Shown: positions 7,952 through 15,951 of the stretch, piece by piece
Numbering within the stretch: the first letter of the stretch is position 1
Layout of the letters: each line of letters begins with the position of its first letter
Assembly (NCBI GenBank): GCA_030748415.1
Contig: JASMMA010000002.1
Span: 1-64,000, forward strand
DNA length: 64,000 bases
Direction of reading: 5' to 3'
DNA from: Planctomycetota bacterium
GTDB taxonomy: Bacteria; Planctomycetota; UBA1135
Program-made: the position numbers and the translations under genes
The notes under the pieces: generated by a model
What the model was told of the DNA's origin: nothing
Databases searched by the model: none
Seen by the model: only the letters and a program-made list of their open reading frames with translations

Positions 7952-8644
7952 TTAGGTGGCATAGCCAACCATCACCATGTAATGGCAGGCGCTACCGGCC
8001 AGCACGAAAAAGTGGAGTAGTTCGTGGTGGCCAAAAATGCCAGGGAGGATGTTGGGGCGCCGGAAGGCGTAGAAAAGGGAACCAGCAAGGTAGAACTTTC
8101 CACCAAGTGCGAGCCAATAGGCGCCCTGGCCGGGAATCTCAGCCAGGAAGGGGTAAACAATGAAGTAGGACACCACGACCACCACCTGGAAGGCGATAGT
8201 GGATGCCCAGCGAGGGGCGTCGAGCCAGAAAAGCTTTAGACAAACTCCTGCGAGGGCGAGAGCCCAAATGGCGGCAACGGCAATCATTCCAGCGGTGTGG
8301 TCGTTGGCCAAGACGCAAACTGGAGTGAAGGCGCCTGCAATAAAGAGGAATATTGCTGCGTGATCCAGGCGGGTAAGCTGGCGCATTTTCCAACGCGAGA
8401 GGCGGAGGCCATGGAGGGCGGTGCTCATCGCGTACTGAATCATCATCGTCACCATGTAAACGGTGAATGCGAAGATTTTGCGCGGGTCGCCATCGGAGAG
8501 TTCGAGTAGCCAGGCGAGTCCAGCGGCGGCGAGAAGGAATCCGAGGGCGTGACTGAGAGTATTTATCGGCTCTTGAAGACTCCGAAGAGGAGTTGGGAGT
8601 GCCCGAGCGATGGGGCCGAGAGTCTTGTTTTTCTGGTCAGTCAC
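7952..8644 (-). CDS. PAQR / hemolysin III family membrane protein
   Basis: A 230-residue protein with seven membrane helices and the PAQR metal-site motifs: a Ser/His pair in STALHGLR, LDHAAIFLFIAGAFTP in the third helix, and FGHHELLHFFVLAGSACHY in the last, which supplies the two conserved His. Eukaryotic members are progestin and adiponectin receptors with ceramidase-like hydrolase chemistry. Bacterial members (the misnamed hemolysin III group) are linked to membrane-fluidity control, but their substrates are unclear. The GTG start at 8644 is taken because no upstream ATG fits. A poor hairpin-poly-T terminator follows the gene. Confidence 0.88.
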   Translation of the reverse strand: MTDQKNKTLGPIARALPTPLRSLQEPINTLSHALGFLLAAAGLAWLLELSDGDPRKIFAFTVYMVTMMIQYAMSTALHGLRLSRWKMRQLTRLDHAAIFLFIAGAFTPVCVLANDHTAGMIAVAAIWALALAGVCLKLFWLDAPRWASTIAFQVVVVVSYFIVYPFLAEIPGQGAYWLALGGKFYLAGSLFYAFRRPNILPGIFGHHELLHFFVLAGSACHYMVMVGYAT

Positions 8645-8735
8645 GATGCTAATTGAAATCTACCCTAGGAATCTGGAATCGGCAGAAAAACATTGGAAAA
8701 GTATGGGGGAATGACCCCTTTTTGGAGGCTGTCGC

Positions 8736-8747
8736 TATCCTTTCGGC
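8736..8747 (+). promoter_or_regulatory. TANNNT-N6 element before fadD
   Basis: TATCCT followed by six bases and the fadD ATG; no Shine-Dalgarno sequence. Fits a -10 box for a leaderless transcript. Confidence 0.5.
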
Positions 8748-10442
8748 ATGGAACAAAAGGTCTGGCACAAGTCTTACGATTCCGGGGTCCCCGCCGAGGT
8801 GGATTTCCAGGACATTTCACTTATTGATTATCTTGACAGCTCCACTGCGAGGTTCGGTGATCGACCTGCGGTTAAGTTCATGAACTGCTGTCTGAGTTAT
8901 TCTCAATTAAAGGATCAGGTGGACCGTTTAGCGACCGCCCTTGCCGGGATGGGAGTTCAGAAGGGAACAAGCGTCGCCGTGCACTTGCCCAATGTTCCCC
9001 AAACCGTGATTTCCTTTTATGCCATCCAGCGGTTGGGCGCCAAGGCCGTAATGACGAACCCGCTTTATGTACCTCGCGAGATTGAACACCAATGGAATGA
9101 CGCGTCTGTCGAGTTGGCAATTACAGCAGACTTTTTATGGGACCGTCATCTGAAAGGAATGCGGGATAAGCTGCCGGTGAAAAATTACATCGTGACAAGT
9201 ATTCCTGATTACCTGAAGTTCCCACTTAACCTTTTGGCACCGTTGAAACTGAAGAAAATGGATCCACCATCGTGGGCAAAGGTTGCACCTGAAGCTGGAG
9301 TCCATTTCTTTAAGAAAATTGTTTCGTCAAGCGAGCCCAATCCGCCCAAAGTGAAATGCTCCATGGACGATGTTGCAGCTTTGCAATACACAGGCGGAAC
9401 CACAGGCGTAAGTAAAGGCGCCCAGCTGACTCAGCGAAACATTTCCTTCAATGTTCAGCAAGTCCGGCCTTGGTTTACGGGCGTTCAAGAAGGTGAGGAA
9501 GTTTTGCTTTCGTGCTTGCCTTACTTTCACATTTTTGGTTTGACCGTTTGCATGAACTGGCCCATTTCAGCCGGTGCATGCATGGTGCTCATGCCCAACC
9601 CGCGAGACATTCCCATGATGGTGAAAAATATCACCAAACAAAAGGTCACACTATTCCCTGCTCTGCCGGCGTTGTTTAATGCGGTGAACCAATACCCTGG
9701 AATTGAAAACCAGGATATGTCATCGGTGAAGTACTGCTTTTCGGGTTCTGCTCCTCTTCCTGAAGATGTTCAACGGCGCTTTGAAAGCATGACCGGTGCC
9801 ATCATTGTTGAGGGCTTTGGTTTGACAGAAACTTCACCTGTCTTGACTGTGAACCCTCTTCAGGGGAATCGGAAAATTGGCCACATTGGAATCCCCGTTC
9901 CTAGTACCGAAGTGAAAATTGTGGACCCAGAAGACGGTTTGACTGAAATGCCAGTGGGCTCCGAGGGAGAATTAATCGCTCGAGGTCCCCAAGTCATGAA
10001 AGGATATCTGAACATGCCTGACGAAACTGCAAACATGATTCGGAATGGTTGGATTTACACCGGTGATCTCGCCGTGATGGACGAAGATGGCTACTTCCGG
10101 ATTTGCGGTCGCAAGAAAGACATGATTATCGCGGGCGGATATAACATCTTCCCCGACGAGATTGACCGCGCACTGACTGATCACCCTGCTGTTTCAGAAG
10201 CGTGCACCATTGGTGTTCCTGATAAAGAGCGAGGCGAAACAGTGAAGTCTTTTATTGTCTTTGAAAGTGATAACACTGCCAGCGAAGATGAGTTAGAGGA
10301 GTGGTGTCGGAATCGCCTTGCGGCCTACAAGGTCCCAAGAGGTTGGGAGTTCCGCGATGAGCTTCCGAAGTCTTCCATGATGAAGTTATTGCGCAAAGAT
10401 CTTCGCGCTGAAGAAGAAGCGAAGATGAAAAGTGGATCCTGA
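8748..10442 (+). CDS. fadD: Long-chain fatty-acid--CoA ligase
   Basis: A 564-residue acyl-CoA synthetase of the ANL superfamily. It forms fatty acyl-AMP and then acyl-CoA. The phosphate-binding signature YTGGTTGVSKGAQLT is at about residues 215-229. Also visible are GFGLTETSPV (A5 motif), GWIYTGDLAVMDEDGYFRI (A7) and GRKKDMIIAGGYNIFPDEI (A8 hinge), and a C-terminal Lys in PKSSMMKLLRKDLR. Length and motifs match FadD. A TetR-family gene overlaps its 3' end by 11 bases. Other beta-oxidation genes lie 9-15 kb away, so fatty-acid use is a theme of the region. Confidence 0.92.
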   Translation: MEQKVWHKSYDSGVPAEVDFQDISLIDYLDSSTARFGDRPAVKFMNCCLSYSQLKDQVDRLATALAGMGVQKGTSVAVHLPNVPQTVISFYAIQRLGAKAVMTNPLYVPREIEHQWNDASVELAITADFLWDRHLKGMRDKLPVKNYIVTSIPDYLKFPLNLLAPLKLKKMDPPSWAKVAPEAGVHFFKKIVSSSEPNPPKVKCSMDDVAALQYTGGTTGVSKGAQLTQRNISFNVQQVRPWFTGVQEGEEVLLSCLPYFHIFGLTVCMNWPISAGACMVLMPNPRDIPMMVKNITKQKVTLFPALPALFNAVNQYPGIENQDMSSVKYCFSGSAPLPEDVQRRFESMTGAIIVEGFGLTETSPVLTVNPLQGNRKIGHIGIPVPSTEVKIVDPEDGLTEMPVGSEGELIARGPQVMKGYLNMPDETANMIRNGWIYTGDLAVMDEDGYFRICGRKKDMIIAGGYNIFPDEIDRALTDHPAVSEACTIGVPDKERGETVKSFIVFESDNTASEDELEEWCRNRLAAYKVPRGWEFRDELPKSSMMKLLRKDLRAEEEAKMKSGS

Positions 10443-11043
10443 GGCAAAGGCGACCGCCGCCCAAGCTGAACCTGTAGGCAAGGGTGCGGCCATTCTGAAA
10501 GCAGCCGTTGCTGTTTTCAGTATGCATGGTTATCACGCATCTACTGTTGCTGATGTTGCAAAAGAGGCAGGAGTTGCAACTGGAACCATCTACAACTACT
10601 TTGAGCGCAAAGAGGATTTACTCATTGAGTTGTTTCGGCGATATCTGGAACGCTATTTGGTTTTACAAAATACCGGCTTAGATTCTGAAAGCCCAGGCGA
10701 GGAGCAAGTTAGAGGGTTTGTTCATCGACACTTTGAAGTGTTCGGCGAAGAACGGGGTGTTGCCCGAGTGTTCCATGTCCACTGGCGAGAAGTTCAACCC
10801 CTTATTCGGGAAGGCATTCTGCCCTCTTTGCGTACCTTTTTTGGGGTGATGGATCGCGTAGTGAGGGAAGGCATTCAGGCCGGTGAATTTGACCCGGAAT
10901 TAAACCTGCGCCTTGCCCGCCAGCTGATTTCCGGCGCCCTAGATGAAGTTGTCATCTCCTGGGCTCTTTCCGATGGAAGCCGTGTGCTCATGGATTCTGC
11001 AGAGCCCCTTTCTGGGATGCTCTGCCGAGCAATGAGGCCCTGA
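10432..11043 (+). CDS. TetR-family regulator, probably of fatty-acid genes
   Basis: A 203-residue TetR-type repressor. The N-terminal helix-turn-helix reads ASTVADVAKEAGVATGTIYNYFERKEDLL (about 37-65), followed by an all-helical ligand domain. The GTG start at 10432 overlaps the end of fadD by 11 bases, so the two are co-translated. TetR proteins sitting with acyl-CoA ligases (FadR of Bacillus and Thermus) sense acyl-CoA and repress beta-oxidation genes. That role is inferred here from context. No inverted repeat was recognised upstream of fadD that would mark its operator. Confidence 0.87.
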   Translation: MDPEAKATAAQAEPVGKGAAILKAAVAVFSMHGYHASTVADVAKEAGVATGTIYNYFERKEDLLIELFRRYLERYLVLQNTGLDSESPGEEQVRGFVHRHFEVFGEERGVARVFHVHWREVQPLIREGILPSLRTFFGVMDRVVREGIQAGEFDPELNLRLARQLISGALDEVVISWALSDGSRVLMDSAEPLSGMLCRAMRP

Positions 11044-11073
11044 ATACTCGTTCACTTTCCGCGGGGGGGGAGC

Positions 11074-11085
11074 TAAACTCAGACC
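11074..11085 (+). promoter_or_regulatory. TANNNT-N6 element before the SDR gene
   Basis: TAAACT, six bases, then ATG. The 42-base gap after the TetR gene therefore appears to hold an independent leaderless promoter; TTCACT lies at a loose -35 distance. Confidence 0.5.
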
Positions 11086-11955
11086 ATGAGCCTTCAACTT
11101 CCTGACCTTTCTGGCAAGACAGCTATCGTCACGGGCGCCTCTCGTGGAATCGGTAAAGCATTGGCCATCGCCCTCGCCAAACAAGGATGTGCGGTTGTTT
11201 GTGCCGCAAAATCTGAAACTGAGCGAGAGAATTTACCGGGCACAATTCACATGACTGCCGCTGAAATCACCGAAGCTGGCGGCCAAGCGCTGGCCTTCCG
11301 GTGTAATGTTCGAGATGCTGAAGAGGTTGAGGCAATGGTTGCTAAAACTGTGGAAGAGCTCGGAAGCCTAGACATCGTCGTAAATAATGCCGGCGCACTT
11401 TGGTGGCAAGGGGTCAAAGACACTCCCCTCCGCCGTTTCGATTTGTTGCTCGATGTGAATTTGCGGGGCCCCTTTCACCTCGCTCATCTCGCATCAAACA
11501 TCATGGCGAAGCAGGGGAGCGGCGGGCACATTGTGAATCTTGCCCCACCCGTTGACCTTCGCATGTTGCCAGGAAAGACACCCTATCTCATTACGAAATA
11601 TGGAATGACGATGCTGACAAACGGTTTAGCTGGTGAACTAGCTCACGATGGGATTGCTGCATTCAACCTTTGGCCTGCAACGGCAATTGAATCTCAAGCC
11701 ACCATCAACCACCAGCTGGGCACTCGCGAAAATTGGCGCTCCCCAGACATTCTTTGCGATGCATTGATTACCGCGATTGGAAAACCAGTCACAGAGGTCA
11801 GCGGTCGCGACCTCATTGATGAGGATTGGCTCGAAGAGATTGGCGTTGCAGACTGCAATGTTTACAACTGTGTCGAGGGCGGGACTCCCTTGTACATCCA
11901 TGGGCCAAAAGCTTTGTTGCAGTGGAAGGACAAGACTGGGGCAGTCGGGAAGTAA
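11086..11955 (+). CDS. Short-chain dehydrogenase, HSDL2-like
   Basis: A 289-residue NAD(P)-dependent oxidoreductase with a Rossmann fold. The cofactor loop is TGASRGIGKA (about 17-26), the NNAG motif lies in VNNAGAL (about 102-108), and the catalytic YxxxK is YLITK, followed by YGMTML. The stretch NLAPPVDLR...KYGM...NLWPATAIES is close to hydroxysteroid dehydrogenase-like protein 2, a peroxisomal or mitochondrial enzyme linked to fatty-acid metabolism in animals. The SCP2 domain of the animal protein is missing. Its substrate is unknown; placement behind fadD suggests a 3-hydroxyacyl or similar lipid compound. Confidence 0.85.
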   Translation: MSLQLPDLSGKTAIVTGASRGIGKALAIALAKQGCAVVCAAKSETERENLPGTIHMTAAEITEAGGQALAFRCNVRDAEEVEAMVAKTVEELGSLDIVVNNAGALWWQGVKDTPLRRFDLLLDVNLRGPFHLAHLASNIMAKQGSGGHIVNLAPPVDLRMLPGKTPYLITKYGMTMLTNGLAGELAHDGIAAFNLWPATAIESQATINHQLGTRENWRSPDILCDALITAIGKPVTEVSGRDLIDEDWLEEIGVADCNVYNCVEGGTPLYIHGPKALLQWKDKTGAVGK

Positions 11956-12052
11956 AGGGATTAGGCTCAACTTTCTATTCTGGCTCAGGATTGGCGCCCA
12001 GAAGGGGCCTCGCACCAGATTGTTTTTTTGCCCCAAGCGCCCTGGGAGAGGA

Positions 12053-12064
12053 TAGGCTGTGCGC
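12053..12064 (+). promoter_or_regulatory. TANNNT-N6 element before the CHAT gene
   Basis: TAGGCT and then six bases to a GTG at 12065. This spacing favours GTG 12065 over the GTG at 12059 or the ATG at 12068. TTGCCC lies 19 bases before it. Confidence 0.45.
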
Positions 12065-13660
12065 GTGATGCAAGTTCCCCCTATTGTCTTATTGGTCCTT
12101 TCTACTTCAATGTTATTGCCTGCTCAGCAGGCCTCTGGTGGGACTTCTCCTCTTCAAAGCGAAAAGCAATCCCCCGAACTTGACTTGCGGGATGACTTTA
12201 CCCTTTGCGCTGCCTGGAAGGGGCAGGCAACTCGAGTCCAGGCAGCGAGCACGCTGGTTTTGTCGAAAGAGCGTACCCCGGAGCAAAATAAATTGCTGGG
12301 AGCAATTCAGATTGCGAGCAAATCACTATCTGCTTTAGTGAACTTGCCTGCTTCGAAGCGCCCAGAAGATTTCGAGGAGCAATTGGTCGCTTTACGAAAG
12401 GAGAGGCAGAAGAATGAGCGAGAATTAAACCGTGTTCTTGGGCTGGACGTCATTATGGCGACCCCTAATTTTGAGACCCTTATTGCTGCCATCCCAGAAG
12501 GGGCAGCCATGGTGGACTACTATGTAAATGACCATCTCTTTGCCTGGACCGCAAACACTGAAGGAGAAATCCGACTCCATTATCTGGGCGAGGCTGCTGA
12601 GGCGGAAGAATTGTCTGAGGCGTTTTTGAAAAACTTGATTACCCATCGAGGCGGGGAAGGGTTTTCGATGGAGGATTCTCCTGACTTTAATGCGAAGCTA
12701 TACGAAAAAATTTGGAAGCCGCTTAAAGAAGATTTAAATGGAAGAGAGCAAATCCTACTTTGCCCAGATGGTTTTCTCGGAAAGCTCCCGTTTGCCGTTT
12801 TGCAAGATGAAGAGGGAAAATATCTGCTTGAGCGCCATGATTTTGTTTATCTAGAAGATCCGACCGCTCATGTGAAGTGGCCCAAGGAAGTGACTATTTC
12901 TGATGGAAGTTTTCTTGCAATTGGGAATGTGGATTACGGTAAGGAGCCACGCGCTCTGGATTCTGAAGCCGAACAAAATTATATTGCGATGTCAAGAAAT
13001 CTAAATTTAAGGCGAGCGATGGATAAAACATGGATCCCGTTGGATGCAACCAAGAACGAGATGCTGGTGATAGCTGGAATGCATGTGGAATCCTCAGCCA
13101 AGGATGCGCGGCGCGGGATACTCAGCGAACAAGGCGCCTCCGAAGCTAGGATTAAAGAGGAGTTGCCAAACTATAATTTCCTCCATATTGCAACGCATGG
13201 CTTCTTTAATCCTCCTGAAATGAAAAACCAACTCCCGGGCCTTTCGGCTGGCTTGGTTTGTGCTAACGCAAACCAAGAACAAGAAGAGGGCCAGGATGAC
13301 GGTTTTTTGACTGCAGAAGAAGTCTCTTATCTGAATCTCCAAGATTGTTATATGGTGGTTTTGTCTGCCTGTGAAACTTCTTTGGGGAGTATCCAAGCTG
13401 GCGAAGGGCTTCAGAGCCTTCGCCGCGCCTTTACGATTGCAGGTGCCGACTCGGTTATTTCCAGTATGTGGCAGGTTGGAGATGAGAGTACTGCTGAGTT
13501 AATGAAGATGCTCTACCACAATATGTGGGTCGAAAACCAAGGTCGCAGCGAAGCATTGCGGAATGCTCAATTGAACATGTTAAACCACTGGCGAGAAAAT
13601 GGGACTGATGGCTTGCCCAGTACCTGGGGCGCATTTGTGCTTGCTGGTGAGTGGCGTTAA
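12065..13660 (+). CDS. Exported CHAT-domain protease
   Basis: A 531-residue protein with a signal peptide (VPPIVLLVLSTSMLLPAQQ), so it acts outside the cytoplasm. Residues about 60-140 are helical and charged. The C-terminal half is a CHAT (caspase HetF associated with TPR) domain. The catalytic His is in FLHIATHGFF (His about 378) and the catalytic Cys in VLSACETSLG (Cys about 436), followed by GEGLQSLRRAFTIAGADSVI and SMWQVGD, the family's C-terminal signature. The TPR repeats normally preceding CHAT are not evident. No candidate substrate or partner is next to it, and it converges on plsC with an 11-base gap. Protease activity is inferred from the intact dyad. Confidence 0.85.
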   Translation: MMQVPPIVLLVLSTSMLLPAQQASGGTSPLQSEKQSPELDLRDDFTLCAAWKGQATRVQAASTLVLSKERTPEQNKLLGAIQIASKSLSALVNLPASKRPEDFEEQLVALRKERQKNERELNRVLGLDVIMATPNFETLIAAIPEGAAMVDYYVNDHLFAWTANTEGEIRLHYLGEAAEAEELSEAFLKNLITHRGGEGFSMEDSPDFNAKLYEKIWKPLKEDLNGREQILLCPDGFLGKLPFAVLQDEEGKYLLERHDFVYLEDPTAHVKWPKEVTISDGSFLAIGNVDYGKEPRALDSEAEQNYIAMSRNLNLRRAMDKTWIPLDATKNEMLVIAGMHVESSAKDARRGILSEQGASEARIKEELPNYNFLHIATHGFFNPPEMKNQLPGLSAGLVCANANQEQEEGQDDGFLTAEEVSYLNLQDCYMVVLSACETSLGSIQAGEGLQSLRRAFTIAGADSVISSMWQVGDESTAELMKMLYHNMWVENQGRSEALRNAQLNMLNHWRENGTDGLPSTWGAFVLAGEWR

Positions 13661-13671
13661 GCCACTTTCTT

Positions 13672-14412
13672 TTAGTGCGAAGAATCTGGCAGATGGCCTA
13701 GAAATATTTTACGGATTTCAGCGACATGGTCATCTAGTGTTTCAGTAGTCCAGTTTTTTGTTTGAACGGGGCTGAGGAATCTAACGGTGACTGTTCCGGG
13801 TCGTGCGAGCCAAGAACCGTTTGGAACGATATCGGTGATTCCGCAAAAGATACATGGCACAATGGGAATGCCTGCGGCAATTGCCAAGTGGAAAGGGCCC
13901 TTTTTAAAAGGCAGGAGGTGCCCGTTTTTAGAACGCGTACCCTCAGGAGCAATCAAGATGCTTTTGCCTTGTTTGCGGGCACAATCGGCAGCTTCCTCAA
14001 GCGACTTAACTGCGCGTTCACGATTCTTGCGGTCAATTGGAATCATTTGGAGCCGTCGCAATGTTCTTCCTAAGAAGGGAATTTTGTCAAATTCTTTTTT
14101 GTATAGAACAACAGTATTTCCCGCCCAATTTGCACACCACAGTCCAAGGTCCAGGACACTGACATGGTTTGGCATGTAAAGAACGGTTCCAGAATCAAAA
14201 TTCTCTTTACCATAAATTTCTAGATGCACCCCCAATATTTTGAGAATCCCAATACCCCACAAGCGAATGTATCGGTCTTTGTTCTTTTGCGCTCGCTTTG
14301 GAGTAAGGAAAAAAACTCCTAAAACAAATCCGGCATAACCCAAAGCCCATAGCAAGACGATGGGAAAGGTCAGAATCCCTCGAAGAGGAAAGGCGGGGGG
14401 CTTCGCAGTCAC
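13672..14412 (-). CDS. plsC: 1-acyl-sn-glycerol-3-phosphate acyltransferase
   Basis: A 246-residue membrane-associated acyltransferase that makes phosphatidic acid. An N-terminal membrane segment (FPIVLLWALGYAGFVLGVFF) precedes the catalytic motif NHVSVLD (HX4D, about 79-85). Further blocks are GRTLRRLQMIPIDR and the substrate-binding EGTRSKNG, then GIPIVPC. It starts at a GTG whose position is supported by TAGAAT six bases upstream. It is a single gene between the CHAT protease and the HAF-repeat protein. Confidence 0.9.
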   Translation of the reverse strand: MTAKPPAFPLRGILTFPIVLLWALGYAGFVLGVFFLTPKRAQKNKDRYIRLWGIGILKILGVHLEIYGKENFDSGTVLYMPNHVSVLDLGLWCANWAGNTVVLYKKEFDKIPFLGRTLRRLQMIPIDRKNRERAVKSLEEAADCARKQGKSILIAPEGTRSKNGHLLPFKKGPFHLAIAAGIPIVPCIFCGITDIVPNGSWLARPGTVTVRFLSPVQTKNWTTETLDDHVAEIRKIFLGHLPDSSH

Positions 14413-14424
14413 CCTAAGATTCTA
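14413..14424 (-). promoter_or_regulatory. TANNNT-N6 element before plsC
   Basis: On the minus strand TAGAAT is followed by six bases and the GTG start. It occupies nearly all of the 14-base gap to the HAF-repeat gene stop. Confidence 0.5.
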
Positions 14425-14426
14425 AG

Positions 14427-15818
14427 CTATGGTCTGAATACTAAAGTGATGCGGTTGCTTGTTGTGGCACCAGCGGGGGAGGCATCTACGACCTGGAGAA
14501 TTAGTCGGCGACCTGCTGCGTTTGCAGAAACGGGGAGCTGGTCAAATTCGGCGAAACCGAGGGAATCAGCGGTCATCATTCCAAGGGCGCGGGGGTTCGC
14601 AATCCCGACATCAGCGCCCTGTTGGGCAGAATGGCCGGAATAAATTCCCCAGAAGGCATAGAGAATTCCATAGGGGGTCGCGCCTTCGCATGTAATTTTC
14701 AATCCACCGGTTGGGCTGGGGGCCACGGCAGCTGAGGGGGCGAGGAGCCGAAGTTTCAGCGGGTCGGCCAGCCATCCGCGGGTGTACCCGCCGATTGTTT
14801 GGCCAAAACCAACAATCTGACCAGCGGCATTGACTGCGCGAGCAATCGAAATTTCGGCAAAGTTGTGAGTGCCGGTAGGAATGGAATTCAAGTCATACAT
14901 GACCCCGTTCTCAACGACGAATGCATGGGAACCGCCACCACCGCCGGGAAGCCAACCTGACTGCCCAACGATAATGCCATCGGTATTGATGTCATTTGCC
15001 CAACTTTCTAATCCGCCTAAAGTGCCTAAATCATGAAGGCCATGGCGGTCCCAATGGGCGGCGTGGGAATGCCCATTCGCGTCCATCACCCAACCCACGA
15101 CCTCGCCGTGGTCGTTGATAGCGCGTAAGCCTGCGCCATAACCCAAATCAGGCAGTTGGCGATACGCCCCATTTTCCCAGATAGCCGCACGCACTACTCC
15201 ACTTGCATCTTTACTACTTACAGCAACCTGGCCCAAGTTATTGATGTCGCTTGCAGAGGAATAATCTCCGCCTAAAGTGGGGAGTTCCGTCACAGTGCCG
15301 TGGTCCCAAATCACGCCGTGAATTTCGTGGACCATGCCCGAAACATCCGCACTGTTTGCAACACCCACGATGACTCCAGCATCGTTCATGTCGGATGGTC
15401 GCCCAAAGGAACCCCAAATCCCAGCTAATTGGGAGGTAGGGGTGTCCAGCCAAAGGTCCGATTCAATAGGAAAAAGACCGGAACCCCATGTTCCATCGGG
15501 TTCCTGCCCCCAGTCAACAAGACCGCAGATTTCCTGAGAGTTGTTGGTTCCATAGGTAAAGCAGTTGATGCCTCCAAGGGAAGGGATGTCAAACCCAGTG
15601 CCATCAACCCATTGCCAGGAGGTGAACTGAGAGCCAAGGGCGTAAACATGCTCGGTATAACCCACCACGATTCCGGCATCGTTGATGTCCGTTGGAAAGC
15701 TCTTAGTGCCCCCAAATGCGCCCAAATGGTCCACTTCATAACTCGTTTGGGCTGAAAGGGAGCTCAAAGCGGTCATAAAGGCCAAAATGAGGGATACGGA
15801 GGGGGGAAATGGGCGCAT
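14427..15818 (-). CDS. Secreted HAF-repeat protein with shared C-terminal module
   Basis: A 463-residue exported protein. After the signal peptide (SLILAFMTALSSLSAQ) it consists of about seven HAF-type repeats of 35-50 residues built on DINDAGIVVGY, NNSQEICGLVDWG, DMNDAGVIVGVAN, DINNLGQVAV, AINDHGEVVGWV, DINTDGIIVGQS and AVNAAGQIVGFG. These form a beta-propeller-like array of unknown function. The last 105 or so residues are a separate beta-rich domain that also ends three other secreted proteins in this window. The ATG at 15818 is chosen because it begins the signal peptide; the frame extends ten codons further upstream. Confidence 0.82.
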   Translation of the reverse strand: MRPFPPSVSLILAFMTALSSLSAQTSYEVDHLGAFGGTKSFPTDINDAGIVVGYTEHVYALGSQFTSWQWVDGTGFDIPSLGGINCFTYGTNNSQEICGLVDWGQEPDGTWGSGLFPIESDLWLDTPTSQLAGIWGSFGRPSDMNDAGVIVGVANSADVSGMVHEIHGVIWDHGTVTELPTLGGDYSSASDINNLGQVAVSSKDASGVVRAAIWENGAYRQLPDLGYGAGLRAINDHGEVVGWVMDANGHSHAAHWDRHGLHDLGTLGGLESWANDINTDGIIVGQSGWLPGGGGGSHAFVVENGVMYDLNSIPTGTHNFAEISIARAVNAAGQIVGFGQTIGGYTRGWLADPLKLRLLAPSAAVAPSPTGGLKITCEGATPYGILYAFWGIYSGHSAQQGADVGIANPRALGMMTADSLGFAEFDQLPVSANAAGRRLILQVVDASPAGATTSNRITLVFRP

Positions 15819-15951
15819 GGTTATGTTCTCACAATGATATACCAACACGGCAAACTCTGCAGTGGAAGAGGAATCCTAGGAACATTTGGCCCTCGCGGCC
15901 GTCGTAATTATGAAGTACCCTTGTAGATACCATTCCCCAGAAAACCACCCC

